From Pseudorhizobium pelagicum (GTDB lineage: Bacteria; Pseudomonadota; Alphaproteobacteria; Rhizobiales; Rhizobiaceae), in contig JOKI01000026.1 in NCBI GenBank assembly GCA_000722615.1, forward strand, positions 1 to 62,601: DNA of 62,601 nt, given 5' to 3'. Positions 19,022 through 28,694 of this stretch are shown here, in pieces. How positions within the stretch are numbered: position 1 is the first letter of the stretch; each line of letters starts with the position of its first letter. The notes under the pieces are model-generated. The model had not been told where the DNA came from and did no database searches. It was given only the letters and a program-made list of their open reading frames with translations. The position numbers were made by a program, and so were the translations under genes.

Positions 19022-20311
19022 ATGAGTACGGTGGACTACAGCATCGGCACGCCAACGTTCGAGGAGGTTTCTCCGGCGGATGAGGCGGCGCCGGCAGATC
19101 TTGCAGCGCTGCGCCCGCTGCCGCGCATCTCCATTCACGCCTTCTGCGAAAGCGATGCCATGCTGCGCACGATGGAGCGGATGAGCCGTGACCGTCGCAT
19201 GGCCAAGGTCAACATGCGGGTTACCAACGGCGGCACCGAGGCAGCCGCCAACATGTTTGCGGGGAGCCCGACACCCAATCTCGTCGTTCTCGAGACCAGT
19301 GCAGAACCGGGCAACCTGCTCAACGAACTGGCGCCGCTTGCCGAGGTCTGCGACCCCTCGACCCGTGTCATCATCGTCGGCCGCTACAATGATATCGGGC
19401 TCTACCGGGAACTGATCCGGAACGGCATTTCCGAGTATCTGGTCGGACCCGTGCAGATGACGGAGATCCTGGCCTCGATCTCGGCGATCTTCGTCGATCC
19501 GGAGGCAGAGCCGCTCGGCAAGTCGATCGCCTTCGTCGGCGCCAAGGGCGGCGTCGGGTCCTCCACCATTGCCCACAACTGCGCATTCGGCATTTCCAAC
19601 CTCTTTGCCACCGAGACCATTCTGGCCGATCTCGACCTTCCCTTCGGCACCGCCAACATCGACTTCGACCAGGATCCCTCGCAGGGCATCGCCGAAGCGG
19701 TGTTTGCGCCCGATCGCCTCGACGAGGTCTTTCTCGACCGCTTGCTCACCAAATGCTCCGAGCACCTGTCGATGCTGGCAGCCCCGTCACTCCTCGACAG
19801 GGCCTACGATTACGAGGGCATGGCCTTCCGCCCCGTCGTCGAGATCCTTCAGCGCAGCGCGCCGGTTGCGGTTCTCGATCTGCCGCATGTCTGGTCGGAA
19901 TGGACGCGATCCGTCCTGGCCGATGCCGATGAGGTTGTCATCACCGCCGTTCCGGATCTCGCCAACCTGCGCAACACCAAGAACATGCTCGATGCACTGA
20001 AGAAGCTGAGGCCGAACGACCGCCCGCCGCATCTGATCCTCAACCAGGTCGGCATGGCCAAGCGGCCGGAAATTGCCCCGGCGGATTTCTTCGAACCGCT
20101 GGAAATCGAGCCGATCGCGATCCTGCCCTTCGACGCGCAGATGTTCGGCAACGCCGCCAACAGTGGCCGGATGATTGCCGAGATCGACGCCAAATCTCCT
20201 GCGGCCGAAACCTTCTCGCAGATCTGCCACATCGTCACCGGCCGCTCGGCGATCAAGAAGACGAAGAAAGCCGGCCTGTCCAAGATGCTGGGGATGCTGG
20301 GCCGGAAGTGA
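19022..20311 (+). CDS. cpaE: Pilus localisation ATPase CpaE/TadZ
   Basis: A 429-residue MinD/ParA-like ATPase that places the pilus machine at the pole in related bacteria. An N-terminal receiver-like fold (about residues 35-155) lacks an obvious phospho-acceptor. The ATPase domain starts with the deviant Walker A GAKGGVGSST at 173-182 and continues with ADLDLPFGTANID. The ATG at 19022 was chosen; the upstream in-frame stretch overlaps the end of cpaD poorly and lacks a site. Confidence 0.92.
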   Translation: MSTVDYSIGTPTFEEVSPADEAAPADLAALRPLPRISIHAFCESDAMLRTMERMSRDRRMAKVNMRVTNGGTEAAANMFAGSPTPNLVVLETSAEPGNLLNELAPLAEVCDPSTRVIIVGRYNDIGLYRELIRNGISEYLVGPVQMTEILASISAIFVDPEAEPLGKSIAFVGAKGGVGSSTIAHNCAFGISNLFATETILADLDLPFGTANIDFDQDPSQGIAEAVFAPDRLDEVFLDRLLTKCSEHLSMLAAPSLLDRAYDYEGMAFRPVVEILQRSAPVAVLDLPHVWSEWTRSVLADADEVVITAVPDLANLRNTKNMLDALKKLRPNDRPPHLILNQVGMAKRPEIAPADFFEPLEIEPIAILPFDAQMFGNAANSGRMIAEIDAKSPAAETFSQICHIVTGRSAIKKTKKAGLSKMLGMLGRK

Positions 20312-20362
20312 CTGCTGCACGAATGCTTGCGCCCCGGGGTGCGATGAAGACTGGATGAACGA

Positions 20363-21862
20363 ATGTTTGGAAAACGCGGAAACGAAGGATTCGGGAAAAG
20401 CACCGGCGGCGGCAGCCTGGTCGATGCTGCGCCCGTGGCACCACCGTCTCCCGTCGCCGCCAAGCCGGCAGGGCCGGAGGTCTTTGCCGAACCGGTGCAG
20501 GACCGCAATGGCTCGCGTCAGCACGTCGCGCCGCCTCCGATCGCACCTGCGCCGGCTCCTCGCAAGAAGCAGGTCAGGACGGAGCACTACTACGACACCA
20601 AGAGCCAGGTCTTCTCGGCGCTGATCGACACGATCGACCTGTCGCAGCTCGCCAAGCTCGACGGCGAAAGCGCGCGTGAAGAGATCCGCGACATCGTCAA
20701 CGACATCATCACCATCAAGAACTTCGCGATGTCGATCTCGGAGCAGGAGGAACTGCTCGAGGACATCTGCAACGACGTCCTCGGCTACGGTCCGCTGGAG
20801 CCGCTGCTGGCCCGTGACGACATCTCCGACATCATGGTCAACGGGGCAGGCCAGACGTTCATCGAAGTGGCCGGCAAGACGCTGGAGTCCGAGATCCGCT
20901 TCCGCGACAACTCCCAGCTCCTGTCGATCTGCCAGCGGATCGTCAGCCAGGTCGGGCGGCGCGTCGATGAATCCTCGCCGATCTGCGACGCGCGCCTGCC
21001 CGATGGTTCGCGCGTCAACGTCATCGCACCGCCGCTGGCCATCGACGGGCCGGCACTGACGATCAGAAAGTTCAAGAAGGACAAGTTGACCCTCGAGCAG
21101 CTGGTCAAGTTCGGCTCGATCACGGCCGAAGGTGCCGTCCTTCTGCAGATTGTTGGCCGCGTCCGCTGCAACGTCGTGATCTCCGGCGGTACCGGCTCGG
21201 GTAAGACGACCCTGCTGAACTGCCTCACCCGCTACATCGACGAGGACGAGCGGATCATCACCTGCGAGGACACGGCCGAACTGCAGCTGCAGCAGCCGCA
21301 TGTCGTCCGCCTCGAAACCCGCCCGCCCAACATCGAAGGCGAGGGCGAGATCACCATGCGCGATCTGGTCAAGAACTGCCTGCGCATGCGGCCCGAACGG
21401 ATCATCGTCGGCGAAGTGCGTGGACCCGAGGTCTTCGACCTCTTGCAGGCGATGAACACCGGCCACGACGGCTCGATGGGCACCATCCACGCCAACACCC
21501 CGCGTGAGTGCCTGAGCCGCATGGAATCCATGATCGCCATGGGTGGCTTCCAGCTGCCGGCGAAGACGGTGCGCGAGATCATCTCCGGATCGGTGGATGT
21601 CATCATCCAGGCGGCCCGTCTGCGCGACGGTTCGCGTCGTATCACCCACGTCACAGAAGTCGTCGGCATGGAAGGCGATGTCATCGTGACCCAGGACCTG
21701 ATGCGCTACGAGATCGAGGGCGAAGATGCCAACGGCAGACTGATCGGCCGGCACATGTCGACCGGCATCGCCAAGCCACACTTCTGGGATCGGGCCCGCT
21801 ACTACAACGAGGAACGCCGTCTGGCCGCCGCACTGGATGCCATGGAACAGACGGCGGGATAG
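20363..21862 (+). CDS. cpaF: Pilus assembly ATPase CpaF/TadA
   Basis: Secretion-superfamily ATPase powering extension and retraction of the Flp pilus. The 499-residue protein has a variable Pro/Ala-rich N terminus (about 1-70), then the conserved N-terminal domain with [21 protein letters not shown]. Walker [10 protein letters not shown] is at 275-283, the Walker B/Asp-box region at [16 protein letters not shown] and the His-box at [13 protein letters not shown]. tadB follows five bases later. Confidence 0.95.
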   Translation: MFGKRGNEGFGKSTGGGSLVDAAPVAPPSPVAAKPAGPEVFAEPVQDRNGSRQHVAPPPIAPAPAPRKKQVRTEHYYDTKSQVFSALIDTIDLSQLAKLDGESAREEIRDIVNDIITIKNFAMSISEQEELLEDICNDVLGYGPLEPLLARDDISDIMVNGAGQTFIEVAGKTLESEIRFRDNSQLLSICQRIVSQVGRRVDESSPICDARLPDGSRVNVIAPPLAIDGPALTIRKFKKDKLTLEQLVKFGSITAEGAVLLQIVGRVRCNVVISGGTGSGKTTLLNCLTRYIDEDERIITCEDTAELQLQQPHVVRLETRPPNIEGEGEITMRDLVKNCLRMRPERIIVGEVRGPEVFDLLQAMNTGHDGSMGTIHANTPRECLSRMESMIAMGGFQLPAKTVREIISGSVDVIIQAARLRDGSRRITHVTEVVGMEGDVIVTQDLMRYEIEGEDANGRLIGRHMSTGIAKPHFWDRARYYNEERRLAAALDAMEQTAG

Positions 21863-21867
21863 GAGCA

Positions 21868-22881
21868 ATGTTCGGTCTCGACGCAAACATCCTGCTGATC
21901 GTGGCCCTGGTGGCGGTGTCTGCTGGCGCCGTCAGCTACGCGCTGCTGTTTTCGCGCATCGAGACGGAAAACAAGACCAGTGCCCGCATCAGCCGGGTGA
22001 AGTCGGCCGAATCGGACCTGTCGAAGGTCAAGGCTGCACGCGATCGGGTCCAGGAGCTCTCCAAGCGCCGCAAGTCGGTGCAGGATTCGCTGAAGGACCT
22101 GGAAAAGAAGCAGGAAGAGCGCTCCAAGAAGATGGGCGACGGCAGCCTGAAGTCGCGCCTTGCCCAGACCGGGCTGCCTCTGACCATGCCGCGCTTCTAC
22201 ATGATGAGCGGCGCTCTCGGCGTCTTCGCGCTCGTGGCGGCCCTGCTGGCGGGTATCCCGCTGATTGCGGCTGCCGGTGCGGCCTTCGTGGCCGTGATCG
22301 GACTGCCGCGCTGGATTGTCGCCTTCCTCGTCAAGCGGCGCCAGAAACAGTTCCTCACCGAGTTTCCCAACGCGCTCGACGTCATGGTCCGTTCCATCAA
22401 GTCTGGTCTTCCGCTCAACGACGCGCTGCGACTGATCGCAGCCGATGGGCAGGAGCCGGTGAAGGCGGAGTTCCGGCGGGTGGTCGAATCGCAGCAGGTC
22501 GGCCTCAGCATTCCGGAAGCCTGCGTGCGCATGATGCAGACGATGCCGCTGCCGGAAGTGAATTTCTTTGCCATCGTCATCACCATCCAGAGCCAGGCCG
22601 GCGGCAATCTCTCAGAGGCGCTCGGAAACCTGGCCAAGGTTCTGCGCGAGCGCAAGAAGATGAAGGCCAAGGTGCAGGCCCTGTCGATGGAAGCCAAGGC
22701 CTCGGCCGTCATCATCGGCGCGCTCCCCTTCATCGTCGCCTTGCTCGTCTATCTGACCTCGCCGGAATACATGACGATCCTCTTCACCGATCCGCGCGGG
22801 CACATGATCATGCTCTTCTCGGCCATATGGATGTCGATCGGCATCTTCGTCATGCGCAACATGATCAACTTCGACTTCTAG
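21868..22881 (+). CDS. tadB: Pilus assembly inner-membrane protein TadB
   Basis: A 337-residue T2SSF-fold membrane protein that anchors the pilus motor. A membrane helix at about residues 5-25 is followed by a charged Lys/Glu-rich cytosolic region, two helices, then the conserved FPNALDVMVRSIKSGLPLNDALR domain and two C-terminal helices. The start ATG at 21868 has AGGAG just upstream. It pairs with TadC. Confidence 0.94.
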   Translation: MFGLDANILLIVALVAVSAGAVSYALLFSRIETENKTSARISRVKSAESDLSKVKAARDRVQELSKRRKSVQDSLKDLEKKQEERSKKMGDGSLKSRLAQTGLPLTMPRFYMMSGALGVFALVAALLAGIPLIAAAGAAFVAVIGLPRWIVAFLVKRRQKQFLTEFPNALDVMVRSIKSGLPLNDALRLIAADGQEPVKAEFRRVVESQQVGLSIPEACVRMMQTMPLPEVNFFAIVITIQSQAGGNLSEALGNLAKVLRERKKMKAKVQALSMEAKASAVIIGALPFIVALLVYLTSPEYMTILFTDPRGHMIMLFSAIWMSIGIFVMRNMINFDF

Positions 22882-22891
22882 GGGGCTGGCG

Positions 22892-23869
22892 TTGAAAGAT
22901 CTTGCGACGACACTGACGGATCCGGCCCTGCTCTTTGCGATCTTCGTCGCGATCGCGGTATTCGCGACCTTCTTCTCCCTGGCGAGCCCCTTCCTCGAGC
23001 GCGGCAACCTCGACAAGCGCAGGAAGGCGGTCTCGACCGAACGGGAGCAGATGCGGGCCCGCGAGCGGGCCAGGATGACCGCCGAGGCATCCAAGGCGAC
23101 GCTCCGCACGCAGAACAACCAGTCGGTGCGCAACATCGTCGAGCGCTTCAATCTGCGCAAGGCGCTGGTGGACGACAACACCGTGAACAGACTGCGCGCT
23201 GCCGGTCTGCGGTCGCAGAACGCGCTGAACATCTTCCTCGTTGCGCGCTTCCTCCTGCCTTTCCTGTTTCTCACGCTGGCCATCGTCTGGATTTTCGTTC
23301 TCGGCAATCTGGCCGAGCGGCCGTTCGCCATCCGCATGCTGGCCGCAATCGTCTTCGCCTACGTCGGCTTCTATCTGCCCAACATCTATGTGACGAACCG
23401 CGTGACCAAGCGGCAGCATTCCATCCGGCGCGCCTGGCCGGACGCACTCGACCTGATGCTGATCTGCGTGGAATCGGGGATTTCCATGGAAGCGGCCATG
23501 CGCCGCGTGGCCGAGGAGATGAGCAGCCAGTCGCCGGAGCTGGCCGAGGAAATGGTGCTGACGACCGCCGAGCTCTCCTTCCTGCCGGATCGCCGCATCG
23601 CGCTGGAAAATCTCGGCATTCGCACGCAGCTCGACACGGTCAAGAACGTCACCCAAGCCCTGATCCAGGCCGAGCGCTACGGCACGCCGATCGCGCAGGC
23701 ACTGCGGGTGCTGGCCCAGGAAGGACGTGACGAGCGGATGAACGAGGCGGAAAAGAAGGCTTCAGCCCTGCCACCGAAGCTCACCGTGCCGATGATCCTG
23801 TTCTTCCTGCCGGTGCTGATCGCCGTCATCCTCGGTCCCGCAGGGATACAGGTCTCCGATCGCTTCTAG
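22892..23869 (+). CDS. tadC: Pilus assembly inner-membrane protein TadC
   Basis: A 325-residue T2SSF-family protein paralogous to TadB, with the block WPDALDLMLICVESGISMEAAM, a following ERYGTPIAQALRVLAQEGRDERMNEAE segment and a C-terminal helix. It probably forms the inner-membrane platform with TadB. It starts with TTG at 22892 behind GGGGGCTGG, ten bases after tadB. It converges with the phosphatase gene four bases away. Confidence 0.93.
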   Translation: MKDLATTLTDPALLFAIFVAIAVFATFFSLASPFLERGNLDKRRKAVSTEREQMRARERARMTAEASKATLRTQNNQSVRNIVERFNLRKALVDDNTVNRLRAAGLRSQNALNIFLVARFLLPFLFLTLAIVWIFVLGNLAERPFAIRMLAAIVFAYVGFYLPNIYVTNRVTKRQHSIRRAWPDALDLMLICVESGISMEAAMRRVAEEMSSQSPELAEEMVLTTAELSFLPDRRIALENLGIRTQLDTVKNVTQALIQAERYGTPIAQALRVLAQEGRDERMNEAEKKASALPPKLTVPMILFFLPVLIAVILGPAGIQVSDRF

Positions 23870-23873
23870 CCGC

Positions 23874-24443
23874 TCAGCTCGGCAGCCCCAGCACCTTTTC
23901 AAAGAGCTCCCAGCTCTCGTCCATCGGGTAGGCATAGCTCACGAATGGCAGGCCGATATGGCCGTAGAGCAGGGAAAGCTGCCATTCGGCGGTCTCTTCG
24001 TCGACATTGGCGATCTGCTGCAGGTAGATCACCGAGGCAAGCCCGGTGCGGTCCGCACCACCCTGGCAATGGATCAGCAGGGGCTTGGGTGCATCACGCA
24101 GCAGCGCGATCAGTTGGAAGCTCTCCTCGGCTGTCAGTTGCCGACCCGCAGACATGCGGAAATTCAGGTGATTCACACCAAGCCGCTGGGCTACCGCCGT
24201 CTCGTCCTTATACCAGTCGCTTTCACTTTCGCCGCGAAGATTGACCACCGTCCTGATGCCGTAGGACTGGATGTAACCTTCGAGGGCGGCCGGGGTGGGC
24301 TGCGCCGACCGATAGAGCTCGCCGGCGATGACTTCGTGGAAGTTGCCGGTCAGATGCAGGAGGCCGACATAGGAGCCGACCAGCAGTGCCGAGGCAAGCA
24401 CCAGCCTCATGGACCATTTCAAAATTCGCCGCATGACTACCAT
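23874..24443 (-). CDS. Membrane-anchored dual-specificity protein phosphatase
   Basis: A 189-residue protein with an N-terminal signal anchor (about residues 10-30) and a cysteine-phosphatase domain. The PTP-loop HCQGGADRTG has catalytic C126 and R132 (HCx5R). A conserved NLRGE segment precedes it. The upstream GELYRSAQP motif is typical of bacterial DSP/Siw14-like phosphatases. With the anchor the catalytic domain would lie in the periplasm unless the topology is inverted. It sits between tadC and tadD, so a pilus-linked role is possible but unproven; phosphoinositide, polyphosphate or phosphoprotein substrates are all possible. An ATG nine bases later is an alternative start. Confidence 0.82.
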   Translation of the reverse strand: MVVMRRILKWSMRLVLASALLVGSYVGLLHLTGNFHEVIAGELYRSAQPTPAALEGYIQSYGIRTVVNLRGESESDWYKDETAVAQRLGVNHLNFRMSAGRQLTAEESFQLIALLRDAPKPLLIHCQGGADRTGLASVIYLQQIANVDEETAEWQLSLLYGHIGLPFVSYAYPMDESWELFEKVLGLPS

Positions 24444-24503
24444 TTCCCAGTCCAGCTTTGGAGTTCAGGAGATGACTGTAGCGGATCTTGCGCGGCTTGT
24501 CGT

Positions 24504-25331
24504 CTAGTTGACTGTGGGCTTGGCCTTGGCGTCCTTGTCGGCAAGCTTTGCCCAGGAGTTCTGCTGCGAAAGCATCGAACGCAGGTAGGTGACATTCGCA
24601 TCGGCCTGCTGCTGCGAGAGCTCACGCTTGGCGATCGTCTCGGCCTCGGCGAACCGGCCCTGGAGGCCGACGACAAGCGCCAGGTTCTGGCGCACGCGGC
24701 TGTCGGCGGCGGGCTGCTGGGCGGCATTGCGCATGTAGGTCTCGGCCGTGCGCAGGTCGCCGGTCAGGACATAGGACATGCCGAGATTGGAAATGATGGT
24801 CGGCTCGTTCGGCTGCGCATCGAGCGCCATGCGGTACTTCTGCCGGGCCTCGTCCGAGCGCCCGAGCTGGTCGAGGACTGCGCCTTCGGCAGAATAGAGC
24901 CGCCAGTCGGGGCGATCCGGGGTCTGCGCGCGCCGAATGGTTTCCAGAGCCTGCTCGAACTGGCCGGCTGCCGCCTGCGCCTTGCCGTAGGCTGACAGCA
25001 CGTCGCGATCCGTCGGATGGGCGATCACCACCTGCTGCATCACCGCAAGGGCCTGAACATGCTTGCCGGTCATGCCGAGCACCTGGGCATAGCGAAGGCC
25101 CGCGTTGCGGTCCTTCGGATTGCGCTCATAGGCGGCCCCGATCGAGCGCTCGAGGTTGTCGAGCTGGCTGGCGCTCATGGCCTCCATGGATGCCGCGGAC
25201 GGCTGGATCGAGCCGGTGGTGGTGACGTCCTTCTTTGTCGCGCAACCCGCGAGCGCCAGGGCGATCAGGACAGCGCCGGTTGCCTGGGCAAGACGGGCCT
25301 TCCGTATCTGGAGCGTGGTGCTTCGGGTCAT
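24504..25331 (-). CDS. tadD: TPR lipoprotein TadD
   Basis: A 275-residue protein with a lipobox LALAGC near residue 28 followed by tetratricopeptide repeats from about 55 to 240 (for example GLRYAQVLGMTGKHVQAL and GAVLDQLGRSDEARQKYRMAL). In Tad systems TadD is an outer-membrane-linked factor helping secretin assembly, like PilF/PilW. An ATG at 25340 is an alternative start. It is transcribed away from the leucyl aminopeptidase gene. Confidence 0.88.
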   Translation of the reverse strand: MTRSTTLQIRKARLAQATGAVLIALALAGCATKKDVTTTGSIQPSAASMEAMSASQLDNLERSIGAAYERNPKDRNAGLRYAQVLGMTGKHVQALAVMQQVVIAHPTDRDVLSAYGKAQAAAGQFEQALETIRRAQTPDRPDWRLYSAEGAVLDQLGRSDEARQKYRMALDAQPNEPTIISNLGMSYVLTGDLRTAETYMRNAAQQPAADSRVRQNLALVVGLQGRFAEAETIAKRELSQQQADANVTYLRSMLSQQNSWAKLADKDAKAKPTVN

Positions 25332-25407
25332 GGCAATCATTCTCGTCGCTCGGATGTGCGCTGCGATCGGTATCGACCGATGGCGCATTGCTCCGTCTAG
25401 CAATAGA

Positions 25408-25423
25408 CTGTTAACCCTAACAG
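25408..25423. promoter_or_regulatory. Palindrome in the tadD / aminopeptidase divergent promoter
   Basis: CTGTTA-ACCC-TAACAG at 25408-25423 is a perfect inverted repeat containing TTAACCCTAA (25411-25420), the same 10-mer as in the cpaB upstream region. A further TTAA follows at 25428. It resembles a CtrA half-site (TTAACCAT) with one mismatch. Confidence 0.4.
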
Positions 25424-25459
25424 ACAGTTAAGGCGCTGATTCCTCACGAGAAGGTTCCC

Positions 25460-26845
25460 ATGTCTAGCTATTGCTACATCGATCGTCCGTCGGTTTTGAC
25501 CGAGAAGTCGGCAGCCTCCCGTCCCGTCCATGCGGTCACGGCGGCTGACATGGAAGACGGCACCATTGATGCCGCAGCGCTTGCATGGGCGCGCGCGACG
25601 GGTTTTGCCGCGGACGCCGGCAGCCTGCTGCTGGTACCCGGCGCCGACGGCACGCTGGCCGCAGCCCTCTTCGGCCTGGGCAGCGAGCCGGACGCGGCGC
25701 TGTCGGCCGGCAAACTGTCGAAGCTCCTGCCCGCCGGCGACTGGCACGTCGAAAGCCGCCTGCCGGAGGACAGGATCGCGCTCGGGTTTGGTCTGGGAAG
25801 CTACAGCTTCCGCCGTTACCGACAGGACAAGCAGAAGCAGGTACGCCTGGCGCTGGGCGACGAGGTTCGCATCGAGGTCGAACGGCAGCTGGCGGGGGCC
25901 TTTCTGGCGCGCGACCTGATCAATACGCCGACCAACGACATGGGGCCGGAAGACCTCGAGGTCGTGTTCCGCGCGCTGGGTCAGCATTACGGCGCCCAGG
26001 CCACCTCCATCGTCGGCGATGATCTTCTGGCGCAGAACTTCCCGCTCATCCATGCCGTCGGCCGTGCCAGCGCCCAGGCGCCACGCCTTCTCGAGATGCG
26101 CTGGGGCAGGCAGGGCGCGCCACGGGTGACGCTGGTCGGCAAGGGCGTGTGCTTCGATACCGGCGGCCTCGACATCAAGAGCGCCTCCAACATGGCGCTG
26201 ATGAAGAAGGACATGGGCGGGGCGGCAAATGTCCTCGGCCTCGCGCTGATGATCATGGACGCCGGACTGGACGTAGATCTGCGTGTGCTGGTGCCTGCGG
26301 TCGAGAACTCCATAGCCGGCAATGCCTTCCGTCCAGGCGACATATACCGCAGCCGCAAGGGCCTGACGGTGCAGATCGACAACACCGACGCGGAAGGCCG
26401 CCTCGTGCTGGCCGACGCACTGAGCTACGCCGACGAGACGCCGCCCGACCTGCTGATCGACATGGCCACGCTGACGGGGGCTGCGCGCGTGGCACTGGGA
26501 ACCGACATCGCTCCCTTCTTCACCGATGACGAGGCGCTGGCGACGCGTCTGTCGGAAATCTCCCGCGAGGAGAACGATCCGATGTGGCGCCTGCCGCTCT
26601 GGCCGGGATACGACAAGGACCTGAAGTCGCGCGCGGCCGATATCACCAATGCGCCCTCCGGCGGCATGGCCGGTTCGATCACCGCGGCCCTGTTTCTGAA
26701 GCGCTTCGTGGGCAAGCAGACGCGCTGGGCGCATTTCGACATCTACGGCTGGACGCTGTCGGAAAAGCCGCATGCGCCGCTCGGCGGCGAGGCCTTCGCC
26801 ATACGAACCCTCTACCGCTACGTCCGCGACCTTGCGGGTCAATGA
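25460..26845 (+). CDS. Leucyl aminopeptidase (M17 family)
   Basis: A 461-residue cytosolic metallo-aminopeptidase that removes N-terminal residues from peptides. Metal and catalytic motifs are visible: VGKGVCFDTGG at 226-236, MKKDMGGAA and NTDAEGRL at 308-315. The N-terminal domain diverges from PepA, as in the shorter rhizobial M17 paralogues. It is transcribed away from tadD and followed by a MarR gene 56 bases later. Confidence 0.92.
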   Translation: MSSYCYIDRPSVLTEKSAASRPVHAVTAADMEDGTIDAAALAWARATGFAADAGSLLLVPGADGTLAAALFGLGSEPDAALSAGKLSKLLPAGDWHVESRLPEDRIALGFGLGSYSFRRYRQDKQKQVRLALGDEVRIEVERQLAGAFLARDLINTPTNDMGPEDLEVVFRALGQHYGAQATSIVGDDLLAQNFPLIHAVGRASAQAPRLLEMRWGRQGAPRVTLVGKGVCFDTGGLDIKSASNMALMKKDMGGAANVLGLALMIMDAGLDVDLRVLVPAVENSIAGNAFRPGDIYRSRKGLTVQIDNTDAEGRLVLADALSYADETPPDLLIDMATLTGAARVALGTDIAPFFTDDEALATRLSEISREENDPMWRLPLWPGYDKDLKSRAADITNAPSGGMAGSITAALFLKRFVGKQTRWAHFDIYGWTLSEKPHAPLGGEAFAIRTLYRYVRDLAGQ

Positions 26846-26901
26846 TCCGGTAAGGGGTTCGGCCTAGGATTGCCGCTGGTATCTTTCGCAGAGGAGCGGT
26901 G

Positions 26902-27243
26902 ATGTCGGTGGAACTGACGGCGACGGATGCGCTGGGGCTTTGGCACCGCGTGACGCTGGAGCAGGTGCGCGGCGAAGGCGCTGATCTCAGCCTGCGGCAG
27001 CTGGCCATCCTGCTGCAGATCTATCTGCTGCCGCCACCGCACACGGTGCGGGGGCTGGCGGCAACACTCGAGGTCACCAAGCCGGTGGTCACCCGCGCGC
27101 TCGACACGATGGGGCACCTCGGCCTGGTGGAGCGGGTGCGCGACGAGAAGGACCGGCGCAACGTCGTGGTGAAACGGACGGTTGCCGGTTCACTCTACCT
27201 GGAACAGCTTGCGGACCTGATCCGCATGGAGGGCAGGCGGTAG
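26902..27243 (+). CDS. MarR-family transcriptional regulator
   Basis: A 113-residue winged-helix protein with the motif LRQLAILLQIYLL and helix-turn-helix VRGLAATLEVTKPVVTRALDTMGHLGLVERVRDEKDRRNV, typical of MarR. It is shorter than most family members because the long terminal dimerisation helices are reduced. The ATG at 26902 has GAGGAGCGG upstream. It precedes the NlpC/P60 gene by 12 bases, so they are likely co-transcribed. Confidence 0.85.
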   Translation: MSVELTATDALGLWHRVTLEQVRGEGADLSLRQLAILLQIYLLPPPHTVRGLAATLEVTKPVVTRALDTMGHLGLVERVRDEKDRRNVVVKRTVAGSLYLEQLADLIRMEGRR

Positions 27244-27255
27244 CCTGGGAGCGAC

Positions 27256-28104
27256 ATGACCGTGACATTGGACAGACGCCTGAACGCCTTCCGCCCGGAC
27301 CTGGCCGACGAGGCCCTCCGCGGCCAGGTGGAAGCCGAACGCTTCATCGCAGGCAAGGCGGCTCGGATCACCATGCCGGTGGCGGCGCTTCGCCCTGTGC
27401 CCGACAGCGCCTGCGGCATCGATACGGAACTGCTGCTGGGCGAGACGGTTCGCGTTTTCGAGCGCAAGGACGGCTGGGCCTGGGTTCAGGCCGACCAGGA
27501 CCGCTATGTCGGCTATCTGCCCGAAATGCAGCTGGGAGACCCCGAGGAGGTGACCCACCGGGTCTGCGTGCCGCGCACCTTCCTGTATCCCGAACCGGAG
27601 CTTCGCCGCCCGCCGGTCGCATCCCTCTCCATGGCAAGCCGGGTGCGGATCGTCGGCGAGGCGGAAACCCGCGGCACCCGCTATGTGACGCTCGCGGACG
27701 GCACGGCACTGATCGCGTCGCATTGCCTGCCATTGGGGGAGAACCTGACGGATGACTACGTGACGGTCGCCGCACGGTTTCTTGAGACACCCTACCTCTG
27801 GGGCGGCAGATCCGGTTTCGGGATCGATTGCTCTGCCCTGGTGCAGCTGGCGCTGATGATGACCGGGCGCTCGGCGCCGCGCGATTCCGACATGCAGGCT
27901 GCGTTCGGCACCGGAATTGCACGGGAGGAGCTGCGGCGCGGCGATCTCGTCTTCTGGAAGGGCCATGTCGGCATCATGGAGGACGGTGAGACGCTCCTGC
28001 ATGCGAACGGCCATACCATGACCGTCGCCCGCGAGAACTTCGAGGCGGCGGTGCAGCGAATCGGCTGGCTCTACAGTCTGCCGACCGGCTATCGCCGGAT
28101 CTAG
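27256..28104 (+). CDS. NlpC/P60 peptidase with N-terminal SH3-like domains
   Basis: A 282-residue protein. SH3-like modules (about 40-160, with WVQADQDRYVGYL) precede an NlpC/P60 cysteine-peptidase domain with catalytic C192 in DCSALVQ, H237 in GHVGI and H249 in HANGH. This family cleaves gamma-D-Glu-diaminopimelate bonds in peptidoglycan peptides. No signal peptide is visible, so it may act on recycled muropeptides in the cytoplasm; its neighbour aminopeptidase could degrade the products. Confidence 0.9.
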   Translation: MTVTLDRRLNAFRPDLADEALRGQVEAERFIAGKAARITMPVAALRPVPDSACGIDTELLLGETVRVFERKDGWAWVQADQDRYVGYLPEMQLGDPEEVTHRVCVPRTFLYPEPELRRPPVASLSMASRVRIVGEAETRGTRYVTLADGTALIASHCLPLGENLTDDYVTVAARFLETPYLWGGRSGFGIDCSALVQLALMMTGRSAPRDSDMQAAFGTGIAREELRRGDLVFWKGHVGIMEDGETLLHANGHTMTVARENFEAAVQRIGWLYSLPTGYRRI

Positions 28105-28186
28105 CGATCACAAAAACGTGGCGACGATGCCGTGGCAAGGGCTCGCCGCAGTTCGTATGTAGAGGTGGTCGATTCGAGGATTCGCG

Positions 28187-28540
28187 ATGATCAAGACCGC
28201 CTGGATTTTGCCGCTGCTGATGCTCCTTGCCGTGGTGCTCGCAACCCTTGCCCCGGCAAGGGCGCAGGATGGCGCCTTTGCCCAGCGCGGGCAGACGGCG
28301 TTCCACGATCTCCCCGGCGTCGTGCCGGACCAGGACCGTGTCCAGAGGCAGGACTATACCTGTTCGAGCAGCATCGAAAACGTCTACCGGGGTCGCGGCG
28401 GTTACGACATCCTTTATGGCGATGTCGCGCCGCGCCGGGTCTATCATTGTCAGACAGAAAGCGGCCTGACCTACTCCGGCACGGACCTGCCCAACACGCA
28501 CTGGGTTCCGGGTCTCAATCCGCACCACCTCCCCAAGTAA
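28187..28540 (+). CDS. Small secreted protein of unknown function
   Basis: A 117-residue protein with a strong signal peptide (about 1-26, cut after ARA) and a mature region containing two Cys, in YTCSSS and YHCQTES, that could form one disulfide. The mature part is rich in Tyr, Gly and Arg (ENVYRGRGGYDILYGD). I recognise no family. It lies alone, 82 bases after the NlpC/P60 gene, and is probably periplasmic or exported. Confidence 0.7.
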   Translation: MIKTAWILPLLMLLAVVLATLAPARAQDGAFAQRGQTAFHDLPGVVPDQDRVQRQDYTCSSSIENVYRGRGGYDILYGDVAPRRVYHCQTESGLTYSGTDLPNTHWVPGLNPHHLPK

Positions 28541-28694
28541 CATTGATCGCTCCGTCACGGCCGTCGATCCTGCGGTTCGTTGATCGCAATGACCTGTGCA
28601 TGCCGTGTCTTGTCTGATGACATGACGACGTTAGATGCTAGGCCTGCAGCAGCAAATGAAGATGTGCGGTGTCTGCCGCACGCAGGGAGGCACC

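Noticed and set aside
19787..21886. 699-codon minus-strand frame opposite cpaE and cpaF
   Set aside because: No motif, skewed composition, and complete overlap with two clear pilus genes.
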